Position numbers and translations under genes: made by a program. From contig DASZZP010000085.1 in NCBI GenBank assembly GCA_035544875.1, positions 1-64,000 of the forward strand: a DNA stretch of 64,000 nt. Direction: 5' to 3'. The DNA is from JASLEW01 sp035544875 (GTDB taxonomy: Bacteria; Acidobacteriota; Thermoanaerobaculia; Multivoradales; UBA5704). The notes under the pieces were generated by a model. It searched no databases. It saw only the letters and a program-made list of their open reading frames with translations, and was not told the DNA's origin. This document shows, in pieces, positions 56,769-64,000 of this stretch (the stretch's first letter is position 1; each line of letters begins with the position of its first letter).

Positions 56769-58055
56769 ATGCCCCGACTCCACCTCACCAGCCGAGTCCT
56801 CCAGGCCCTTTCGACCACCCTGGTCCAGGAGAGCTACTCCGACGCCGAGCTCCCCGGATTCCGCGTCCGCGTCAGCCGCACCGGCCACAAATCCTTCGAA
56901 CTTGTCTACCGCGCGCCCACCGGCAGCGACGGCCGCCACCCGCAGCGGCGCCTGACCCTCGGCAGCTACCCCGCGCTGAGTCTCGCCGAGGCGCGCGCCC
57001 GCGCCCGCGCCGCCAAGGTCGAGATCGCCCGCGGCCGCGATCCGCAGGGCCCGCTGCCCGAGCCTGCCGCCGCCTTCCATCACCGCCCGTCCCTGCCCGC
57101 CGGCCCCCACCCGGATCGCCAGGCGCAGCGCGATGCGATCTTCGGCCCGGCGCCGATCCGCGAAGGCTCCTTCGCCGACCTCGCTCTGCACTATCTCGAG
57201 CGGCACGCCTGGCGGTTCAAAAAGCGCACTCGCGACGACGAGGGCATGCTGCGCCGCGACCTGGTTCCCGCCTGGCGCGACTTGCCCGCCGCCGCGATCC
57301 GCCGGCGCGACGTGAGCGAGCTGCTCGACCGCATTGTCGCCCGCGGCGCGGTGATCGCCGCCCGGCGCACCCGCGTCCTGGTCTCCAAGATCTATAACTT
57401 TGGCCTCGGCTGCGACCTCGTCGAGCACAACCCCACCCTCGGTGTTCCGGCACCCGGCCGTGAGCACCGGCGTGAGCGCTGGCTCACCGATGCCGAGATC
57501 TGCGCCCTCTGGCGCGAGCTCGACCGCCGCGGCTTCGTCCTCGCCTCGGCGTTTCGCGTCATCCTGTTGACCCTGCAGCGTCCCGGCGAGGTCTGTTCGA
57601 TGCGCTGGCGCGACCTCGCCGGCCCCTGGTGGACCCTGCCTGGCGAGCGTACCAAGAACGGCAAGTCGCATCGCGTCTATCTCTCGCCCCCGGTGCTCGC
57701 CATTCTCGAGCGCCTGCAGCCGCGCACCGGCCGCTCCGAGTGGGTCTTCGAAAGCCCGAAGCGTCCAGGCCAGCCGATCGAGTTTCTCGGCAAGGTCGGG
57801 GGCTCCATCTGCCATGCCCTCGGCTTCTCGTTCACCCCGCACGACCTGCGGCGGACCGGTGCCACCCATCTTGGGCGCATGCACTTCCGCGACGAGGACA
57901 TCGACCGCATTCTCAATCACAACCGCCGCGGCGTCAGGGCCGTTTACAACCTCTACGACGGCGATGTCGAGAAGCAGGCCGCTCTCCTCGCCTGGGGCGA
58001 GCATGTGGAGGCGATCGCCTCCGGCCAGCCGGGCGATCGTCCCCAGGCGGTATAG
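56769..58055 (+). CDS. Tyrosine recombinase / island integrase
   Basis: A protein of 428 residues of the P4-like integrase class. An N-terminal DUF4102 arm-binding domain (about 1-95: SDAELPGFRVRVSRTGHKSF, then RRLTLGSYPALSLAEARARA) is followed by a core-binding domain (about 135-230) and the catalytic domain. The active-site residues are Arg271 (TLQRPGEVCSMRW), Lys in TKNGKSHRVYL, His358 and Arg361 (TPHDLRRTGATH), His in LNHNRRG and the nucleophile Tyr393 (AVYNLYDG). All are present, so the enzyme is likely active. It sits 648 bp from a tRNA-Thr 3-prime fragment, its probable att site. No excisionase gene was recognised nearby. Confidence 0.93.
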   Translation: MPRLHLTSRVLQALSTTLVQESYSDAELPGFRVRVSRTGHKSFELVYRAPTGSDGRHPQRRLTLGSYPALSLAEARARARAAKVEIARGRDPQGPLPEPAAAFHHRPSLPAGPHPDRQAQRDAIFGPAPIREGSFADLALHYLERHAWRFKKRTRDDEGMLRRDLVPAWRDLPAAAIRRRDVSELLDRIVARGAVIAARRTRVLVSKIYNFGLGCDLVEHNPTLGVPAPGREHRRERWLTDAEICALWRELDRRGFVLASAFRVILLTLQRPGEVCSMRWRDLAGPWWTLPGERTKNGKSHRVYLSPPVLAILERLQPRTGRSEWVFESPKRPGQPIEFLGKVGGSICHALGFSFTPHDLRRTGATHLGRMHFRDEDIDRILNHNRRGVRAVYNLYDGDVEKQAALLAWGEHVEAIASGQPGDRPQAV

Positions 58056-58283
58056 GTCAGTTCTACCGGAAAGAGCGGCCGAGCGGCTCGTCAGCCGCCT
58101 CAACGACCTCGGCTTCGCGGTTGAGCCTTCGCCATGCCGCCTGAGACCACCTCTCACCCGACTTCATTCACTTCAAGAACGAACTCCTCATCCCGCCGCA
58201 GCCGGCATCGTGCACTCGAACGATCCATTACAGCGTGAAGCGCCGGCGACGGGGTGTGCCGGAGGGACCTCAGCCGGGGCGCG

Positions 58284-59519
58284 TCATCTCCCCAGCAGCG
58301 TGTCCAGACCGCTTTTCAAGAGTGCGAAGACTCTCTCGTAAAGGGAATCGTCGCGACAGCCGTCCCTTGGCAGTTCGTCCGGTTTGGTCACGCAGGTTCC
58401 CAGCGGTTCCAGCCATGGCGAGTCGGCGTTCTTGCAGTTGCAGTCAGAGTTCAGCTCAGGACAGGGACGCATGGCCGAGCCGCTCGGGTTCAGCACTGTG
58501 CACGGGTCCGCCTGCCAAAACCCATACTTGTCCTTCCCGGTGCAGCGCGCATGGCTTGCGAGTGGATGCTTGCCGTTCAGAACGTGGCCGATTTCGTGGG
58601 CGAGGAGCGCCGGGTTGCCTTTGCAGTCGCCGCTCAGCACGATGACTCCGGTTGCCGGATCCCGCTGTCCGCCGCTATCGCCTAAGCTCCGGTCGACCAT
58701 GAAGACGGGGACCACATGGGCCTTCAAAGCTGGCAGGCACTGCAGCAACATTCTGGTATTCGTCGACGATCTGAGCCCACTATTGGCGCAGGTACAGAGA
58801 TTTTCTGCCAGGATCCGGATGCAGCACTTGCCCCAGATATTCACGGCGGCTTTATACTGCAAGTCCCAAAAACGGCCGGTCGCGGGGCGCTGGCCGTAGG
58901 CGGCGAACTGCACAGGCTGGAGTCGGAGGCTATGCTCAATGCTCGCCGCCGCCGATACCCGCCGTCCCTCTAGATCCAGAACCGTTGCCGGCGAAAGGAC
59001 GGTCGGCGTGGCAGGCGCGAATTGCAGCGCCAAGCCTCGCACGCCGGACAAAAGACGCCCATCGCTCAGTGCGAGATGACTCTGCTGGAAGGACAAGCTG
59101 ACGTCGGTTCCAGGCGCCAAGCTGCCTTCTAGCCTGCCCTTGAAGATTGCGAATCCAGGCGCCTCCTCCTCCGGCCGTTCCTCCAGGTCGGCGGCGGCGC
59201 GCGCGGGCGCCGCCTGATAGACCCGCGCTTCTAGGTCAAAGCTGAGGCTGGCCTCGGCCGATGATTGCATGAGCTTGCCGCCGCCTCGGACGCCAAGAAT
59301 ATAGATGCCGCTTTCCTCGTCACGCGTCCCGTCGGGGCGAGAGCTGTAGAGGCGGAACCATCGCATTTCCACTCCCGCCTCTGCGCCATCTGGAGAGAGT
59401 GTCTTCACGAGCAGCGCCAGCTCTCCTCTGACCGGCGCACCCTCTGGTGCGGCGTCCAGCGCCACCCTCCCTAAGAGCTTCAGCAGCAGAGAAGTGTTGA
59501 CGGCCAGCTCAGGGAGCAT
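58284..59519 (-). CDS. Metzincin-like zinc metalloprotease, large N-terminal domain
   Basis: A protein of 411 residues, third gene of the CHAT operon, overlapping the preceding gene by 11 nt. The C-terminal third contains LLAHEIGHVLNGKHPLASH: His308, Glu309, His312 and His318 fit the HEXXHXXGXXH spacing of metzincins, though the Gly is shifted by one. Cysteines around it (LSGDCKGNP, ARCTGKDKYG, CNCKN) suggest disulphides or metal sites. The N-terminal 240 residues (beta-rich, with LLVKTLSPDGAEAGVEM and VSLSFQQSHLALSDGRLL) match no family I know. No signal peptide is visible. The start ATG 59519 has AAAGGAGGG upstream. A proteolytic effector is likely. Confidence 0.7.
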   Translation of the reverse strand: MLPELAVNTSLLLKLLGRVALDAAPEGAPVRGELALLVKTLSPDGAEAGVEMRWFRLYSSRPDGTRDEESGIYILGVRGGGKLMQSSAEASLSFDLEARVYQAAPARAAADLEERPEEEAPGFAIFKGRLEGSLAPGTDVSLSFQQSHLALSDGRLLSGVRGLALQFAPATPTVLSPATVLDLEGRRVSAAASIEHSLRLQPVQFAAYGQRPATGRFWDLQYKAAVNIWGKCCIRILAENLCTCANSGLRSSTNTRMLLQCLPALKAHVVPVFMVDRSLGDSGGQRDPATGVIVLSGDCKGNPALLAHEIGHVLNGKHPLASHARCTGKDKYGFWQADPCTVLNPSGSAMRPCPELNSDCNCKNADSPWLEPLGTCVTKPDELPRDGCRDDSLYERVFALLKSGLDTLLGR

Positions 59520-60627
59520 CGAGCCCTCCTTTCGCATATCGGCGAGGTGACGTGGATCCGCGTTCACCGCCTACTCCGGCAGTGGCTCTTGACTTTGCCG
59601 GTTGGAAGGACGTGGGGAAGCAGTCCATCCCCTGCCCATTGTCATCGGGTTGCGGCCATGGATGCGGCAGATAGAGACCCTTGATGATGTCGCCAAGCTC
59701 TTGCCTGTCGGGCTCTGAGAGCAGCTCGAAAAACCAGCGGAAGTCCTGGTCGGGCTGTGCAGTACCGGTATCCACCGGCCACTCGAGGGGGTTGTTGTCG
59801 CAGAGATTCGCCACTGTGATCTCGACCCACCGCCCCGTCCCGGGGGCAAGGCAAAGCCTTTTCGCGCCGCCTCCGGAAAGTGGCTTTGCGATCAGGGTTG
59901 CCTCAGCCACTTTTTTCACGTCGAGGATCACCTCGTTTGACATCTCCTCGATCACCACGTTTTCCTTGCAGAGATACTTCGGGAACACCCAAGTCCCCTG
60001 GTACCCGCCAGTGTACAACCTGCCTTTTTCGATCACGAACTGCGCTAGCACGCTCTTCGGCGGCTTCCAGGACGTCGCATCGGGGTCGATAGAGTAGTAA
60101 CCGTCAACGATCGGCCCCATGTCGGCGAGTCTGGCGACATCGCCGATCGTCAAGTTGCTCGGACCGCCCTTCACGGATAGGGTGAGCCTGGTCTGGACCA
60201 GCTTCTTCTGCTCAGCTGCTACCGCTTGCGGCGACCCCGAGGGATGAAAGGCGCTGCGATGTGGCGGTGGAGGCCTTCTCGAAGCATCTATTGGATCGCC
60301 CCCCGCATCCCCTCGATCCCCTTCCCACCCCTCCGGGGGGGAAGGGGACGCCCCCTCCCCTCGCGCACGGCCCAGTTTCGTTCTAGGCTTCCGCCCCAGG
60401 TCCCAGATGCCCTGGGTCGACTTCGGTACCTTCGGCATCCCGATTACGTCCCTGAGGTTGAACCTGACGAAAGCGCGGTGCCGGTTTAAGCCTTTCGAGT
60501 CAAGTCCCGAGCTTTGACTTTCGCCGTCCGGGATGACCACCATCACCTGCTTCGGCTCATTCTTGAAAGGCCTGTCCGGGACGAAAGCACAGCCGCCGGT
60601 GAAGCGGACCCGCAAGTTGAAGGTCAT
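59509..60627 (-). CDS. Unknown protein between the CHAT and metzincin genes
   Basis: A protein of 372 residues without any recognised domain. It starts MTFNLRVRFTGGCAFVPDRP, has a low-complexity Pro/Ser/Gly stretch at about 85-130 and a beta-rich second half (FVIEKGRLYTGGYQGTWVFP, then VVIEEMSNEVILDVKKVAEA). No signal or membrane segment is seen. The ATG overlaps the CHAT stop (ATGA) and the end overlaps the next gene, so translation of all three is coupled. The position between two proteases suggests a substrate, adaptor or inhibitor. That is inference from order only. Confidence 0.75.
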   Translation of the reverse strand: MTFNLRVRFTGGCAFVPDRPFKNEPKQVMVVIPDGESQSSGLDSKGLNRHRAFVRFNLRDVIGMPKVPKSTQGIWDLGRKPRTKLGRARGEGASPSPPEGWEGDRGDAGGDPIDASRRPPPPHRSAFHPSGSPQAVAAEQKKLVQTRLTLSVKGGPSNLTIGDVARLADMGPIVDGYYSIDPDATSWKPPKSVLAQFVIEKGRLYTGGYQGTWVFPKYLCKENVVIEEMSNEVILDVKKVAEATLIAKPLSGGGAKRLCLAPGTGRWVEITVANLCDNNPLEWPVDTGTAQPDQDFRWFFELLSEPDRQELGDIIKGLYLPHPWPQPDDNGQGMDCFPTSFQPAKSRATAGVGGERGSTSPRRYAKGGLDAP

Positions 60628-63600
60628 TTCCTCTCCTTTCCTGACTCAATGCCTTGGAATCCGCCGACTACCTGGAAGGGTGCCCAGGAGGCGGGGGAGC
60701 GCAGGGCGGGATCGGCGCTCGCCAAGAGCGCAAGCTGCGCGGAGCGCAGGGCCTTGGCGGCGTCCTGGCTGGCGAGGAAGCTTTTGTGAAAGACCGGGAG
60801 GAGCTGCCGCGCCGCCTCGTCGTCCACCGCCCAGAGGGTCGCGACGACCGCTCCAGCGCCTGCCGTGAGGAAACTTCGCGCAAGGCCGGAGACTCCGGTG
60901 GCGCGGGCGTCGCGGGCTCCGAGAGTGTCGCAGGCGTCGAGAACGACTAGGCGCAGCCTGGAGAAGCGGAGAGCCGCCACCTCGCGGCCGAGGAGGACGC
61001 CGTCGTCGGCGGGCGCCGCGCCGGAAGCGACGAGCAGGTAAGAGCGCTGCGGGTCGCGGGCGTTGTTGACGGCATGGCCGGCGAAGTGGAAGACCTCGCA
61101 GCGGTCGAGCGCCCGCAGGACATCGGTGCGGGTGGCCGACTTCCCCAAGAGGATCGTGGCATGCGGATAGAGATGCCCGACCTCCTTGACTTCCGTCTCG
61201 GCCCCGGGCAGGTCGGGGAGTGCGGCGGACAGATCGCGGCTCGAGGTGGGTTTCCCCACCAGCAGGGCGTGCCAGCTCCCGGCTGCCCTGCGCTGTCGAG
61301 ACTGCGGCCGGGAAGCCAAGTAGACCCCTGCCGCGGGCGCCAAGCTGATTGTCCGCTCCTCCACCAGGAAGCGGGAGGCCGCCGGATCGCGGAGGGCGGC
61401 GAAGGGTATTTCATTCAAGCTCTTGTCGGGCACGATCACCAGTGCCACGTCGCGAGGCAGCCGACGCACCGGCTCGGGTATCAATGCCTCCCAGAGGTCT
61501 CGCCCCAGCGAATCGAGCTGGGCGGCTGGAGCGCCGCGACGGGCAGCTTCGGCGAAGGCTCGCACCTCTTCTTCGAGGCGGCGAGTCTCGACGGTCCGAT
61601 CCGTGAACAGGATGCCGCTGTTTCTCACAATCCAGGTGAGCAAGTGCTCGCGCACCCAGGCATATTCGACGATGGCGACGTCTTGCGGCAGCCAGCGCAG
61701 TCGCCCCGCTAGCGGCGCCGCTCCTACGTTTCTCGGGCTCGCCGCGGGGCCCCGCGGCGAGGCGAGCGCGATCTGCCATGGGAGATCGCGGGCCCTTTCC
61801 GAAAGCTCCAGGCCGAGATCGGGCCGGCCCCTACGCAGAGCCTGCAGCAGGATCATCTCGTCGAAGAGCTCCTGAGCCGTTTCGGCGAACGAAGCCACCA
61901 GCGTGCCGTCGACCAGCGAAGCGCTCTCGCTTTCATACAGCGCGATGGCAGCGCGCAGGTCCGCCTCCGCCGCGGCGTCGTCCTGGGCGGCCAGGCTCGA
62001 CCGGGCGCAGCCGAGGTATGCCGCTGCCGTGTTGAGGGCAAGCCCATGCTGCGTGTAGTAGCGCAAGGCTCCGGCAAAGCGGGCCGCGGCCTCGGGGTAG
62101 CGGCGCTGGTGCCGGAGAGCCTCGCCCTCTGCGAGGGTGATGTCGGCCTCGACCCGCCGCCGTATCTCGCCTGCTTCGCTCGCTGCGTTCCACGCAGCCG
62201 CGTCGCGCAGGTCCGCGAAGGCGAGTGGCGGCTGGTCGAGGGCAAGCTGGATCTTACTCCGCCACAACAGGGCCTCAGCGAGCATACGCGGCTGCCGAGC
62301 GCTAAGCGCCACACCCACGCCTTCGTCCTGCAGCACCTTGGCCGCTGCCGCCTGCCCTCCCCGGAGCGCCGCATTGGCGGCCTCCCAGAGCGCCGTGTGG
62401 AGGCGGATCGAGGAAGGGAACTCGCTCAGCTCGGCCAGGGCGCGGTGCCGATGCTCCCAAGACGGCTCGCCCTGTCCGAGAAGGCCCAGAGCCTCCGCCA
62501 TCAGCTCCTCGACGGCCCCTTGGTTCTCGGTTTCCCGGGCCTTCGCAAACGCCGCGGCAGCGGCGCCGTAGTGGTGCAGAGCCTCGCCGAATCGGCCCGC
62601 CCGGACTGCCGTCCATCCCAGCCCCCATTCGATCCTGCCCACCAGGGCCACGCACTGGAGCGGCATCACGCGGCGCAAGGCCTCATCGAATTGCCGCACC
62701 GCAAGGTCGATGTGCCCGCGGTAGCTTTCGACGCCGGCGAGAGAGGCGGCAGCCCACAGGGCGACCGGGCTTCCTCCCCGCCTCAGGGCCTTCCCGGCCT
62801 CCATAAGCAGAGGGGCGGCCGGACCGATCTCGAGCTTCCGGAAATGCGCGCTCCCCAGGCGGTAGAGGCGGTGGCCGCGCGCCAGGGCAGCCAGGGCACC
62901 GGCTCCCGCGGGCGACCACTCGGCCTGGTCGATGGCGGCAACACTCCTGGCGACGGTCTCCTCGCCGGTGAGCGCGGCGAGGGCATCGCCGATGGCGCGC
63001 GCGGTGGCGAGACGATCCCGGGCTTCGCGGTTCCGACCTGCCGCTGCGAGGTCTCCCCACTCGCCCAACACCTCCTCGACGGCGTGCTCGCGGGCGGCTT
63101 GGGGAAGAATCTCGACCAGGGCGCGGAGGGCCGTGGCGTCTCCTGGGAGCGCTGCCGTGCGCAGCGCTGCCACACGGGCGCTCCACAACTCCGCGCGCAC
63201 CGGCTGGCGCAAGCGCCGCAGGTGCTCTCGCGCCTCGAGCGCCCAGCCCGAGAAGGGATCCCGTCGCAGATAGAGCTCCCAGGCCTGCCGCGCTTCCCCC
63301 CTGAGATAGAGCTTTTCCAGGATCAAGGCGCGATTGAAGAGAGCCTCGGGTGCGGCCGGACTCGGGGCGGCCGCCGCCTCGCTGGCGCCCAGGGCGAGCA
63401 CCAGGTCCCATGGCTCTCCGGTGCTGTCGGCACACAGAAGGTACGCGGCAGCGAGATCGCTTGCCAGCGCGCGGTCGTGCGGAGCCAGAGCCGCCGCGAT
63501 GGCGAGGTCGCGGACGGCGTGCTCGACGCTCCCGCGCCGGTCGCTGGTGAGCAGATAGGTCATTCCGCGCGCATGCAGCATCCCGGGCGTGGGAGGAGAG

Positions 63601-63902
63601 GCCACGCGCACGCGGATCGCTCGGACCACGTCCGCGAGCTCCTTCCACTCGGAAGAGTGAGCGGGCGGCAGGGGCGAGCAGGCGAGGTGCCCTGGAAGGC
63701 CGGCGCCGCCTGCAGCGCGCCGGCATGGAGCGTAGGGAAAGCCTCCGCTCAACCGCGCCTCGATCAGCCGGCGGTTGCCCACTGCGGAGACGAGAGCAGG
63801 AAGGTCCGCCCGCTGCCGCGTGGCATCACCCCCGCAAGCAAGGAGGATGGCGTAGGACGCGGCAGCCAGAATCGGCGACGGCAGAGCCTGAGACTTCCGC
63901 AT
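60624..63902 (-). CDS. TPR-CHAT caspase-like protease, putative lipoprotein
   Basis: A protein of 1092 residues. The N-terminus has a lipobox-like SYAILLACGG after a hydrophobic stretch, so it may be anchored outside the cytoplasm. Residues about 100-720 are helical repeats of TPR type (ALFNRALILEKLYLRGEARQ, AAASLAGVESYRGHIDLAVR, AAYLGCARSSLAAQDDAAAE). The C-terminal CHAT domain (about 760-1090) carries the catalytic His943 in FHFAGHAV and Cys991 in VVLDACDTLG, followed by GVSGLARSFLTAGAGAVVAT. Both catalytic residues are present. Many Acidobacteria encode CHAT lipoproteins near sigma factors; here partners are an unknown protein and a metzincin. ATG 63902 is 98 bp from the window end, so upstream genes may exist. 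Confidence 0.88.
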   Translation of the reverse strand: MRKSQALPSPILAAASYAILLACGGDATRQRADLPALVSAVGNRRLIEARLSGGFPYAPCRRAAGGAGLPGHLACSPLPPAHSSEWKELADVVRAIRVRVASPPTPGMLHARGMTYLLTSDRRGSVEHAVRDLAIAAALAPHDRALASDLAAAYLLCADSTGEPWDLVLALGASEAAAAPSPAAPEALFNRALILEKLYLRGEARQAWELYLRRDPFSGWALEAREHLRRLRQPVRAELWSARVAALRTAALPGDATALRALVEILPQAAREHAVEEVLGEWGDLAAAGRNREARDRLATARAIGDALAALTGEETVARSVAAIDQAEWSPAGAGALAALARGHRLYRLGSAHFRKLEIGPAAPLLMEAGKALRRGGSPVALWAAASLAGVESYRGHIDLAVRQFDEALRRVMPLQCVALVGRIEWGLGWTAVRAGRFGEALHHYGAAAAAFAKARETENQGAVEELMAEALGLLGQGEPSWEHRHRALAELSEFPSSIRLHTALWEAANAALRGGQAAAAKVLQDEGVGVALSARQPRMLAEALLWRSKIQLALDQPPLAFADLRDAAAWNAASEAGEIRRRVEADITLAEGEALRHQRRYPEAAARFAGALRYYTQHGLALNTAAAYLGCARSSLAAQDDAAAEADLRAAIALYESESASLVDGTLVASFAETAQELFDEMILLQALRRGRPDLGLELSERARDLPWQIALASPRGPAASPRNVGAAPLAGRLRWLPQDVAIVEYAWVREHLLTWIVRNSGILFTDRTVETRRLEEEVRAFAEAARRGAPAAQLDSLGRDLWEALIPEPVRRLPRDVALVIVPDKSLNEIPFAALRDPAASRFLVEERTISLAPAAGVYLASRPQSRQRRAAGSWHALLVGKPTSSRDLSAALPDLPGAETEVKEVGHLYPHATILLGKSATRTDVLRALDRCEVFHFAGHAVNNARDPQRSYLLVASGAAPADDGVLLGREVAALRFSRLRLVVLDACDTLGARDARATGVSGLARSFLTAGAGAVVATLWAVDDEAARQLLPVFHKSFLASQDAAKALRSAQLALLASADPALRSPASWAPFQVVGGFQGIESGKERK

Positions 63903-64000
63903 GGTCTTCGCGCTGAGCGACCCGAGGGAGACCCCGACCTCCGCTCTCTCGGCGGTCCCGACGCACTTCGCTCACTTTCGTACGAGCGCGTTCATTCTAC

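Noticed and set aside
58284..63902. Calling the CHAT operon an antiphage defence system outright
   Set aside because: The CHAT protein seems to have a lipoprotein signal, no nucleic-acid sensor is present, and CHAT lipoproteins are common in this lineage.

Overview
The window is GC-rich bacterial DNA. Three things point to an Acidobacteriota-like genome, possibly near Thermoanaerobaculia: several MacB/ADOP-type orphan ABC permeases paired with PadR regulators, a DUF1800/DUF1501 export pair, and an IPTL-CTERM sorted surface protein. The assignment is inferred from gene content only; no rRNA or marker gene is present.

Left part (1-21 kb). A truncated efflux outer-membrane gene and a fragment of an RND pump bracket two toxin-antitoxin modules (Xre/RES and PIN/RHH). 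A PadR-ADOP pair, a Tat-exported DJ-1/PfpI-YHS fusion, a frameshifted second ADOP permease, a phosphoesterase, an ISKra4-type transposon remnant, a FitAB module, a secreted amidohydrolase and the DUF1800/DUF1501 pair follow. Intergenic gaps here carry interspersed palindromic repeats.

Middle (21-44 kb). A translationally coupled senA-senB pair resembles the selenoneine pathway (EgtB-like selenoneine synthase and selenosugar synthase). Next come stress and envelope genes: a repetitive Gly/Pro/Gln protein, CsbD-like, a Tat ferritin-like protein, a DUF3494 ice-binding-like protein, a dihaem cytochrome and a DUF6600 lipoprotein. A NarL-type regulator is followed by a three-gene multi-receiver phosphorelay operon with five receiver domains and two histidine kinase cores. 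A UBP zinc-finger gene lies between inverted copies of a large hairpin element. A large DUF4082 secreted protein follows.

Right part (43-64 kb). A second PadR/ADOP pair and an AraC regulator are followed by a decay zone with four broken genes (TlpA-like, ferritin-like, PAF-acetylhydrolase-like, C25 peptidase) around one intact S33-type hydrolase. Then come two small membrane proteins, a membrane patatin and a comparatively AT-rich unknown gene. A 3-prime tRNA-Thr(CGT) fragment, direct repeats and a tyrosine recombinase look like one end of an integrated element. To its right is a three-gene operon: a lipoprotein TPR-CHAT protease, an unknown protein and a metzincin-like zinc protease.

The strongest leads for new biology are the CHAT/unknown/metzincin operon beside the integrase, the covarying hairpin elements with the three-copy 69-nt motif, and the senAB pair. 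Three start regions also look leaderless, with an extended -10 box 7-9 nt before the start codon and no Shine-Dalgarno sequence.
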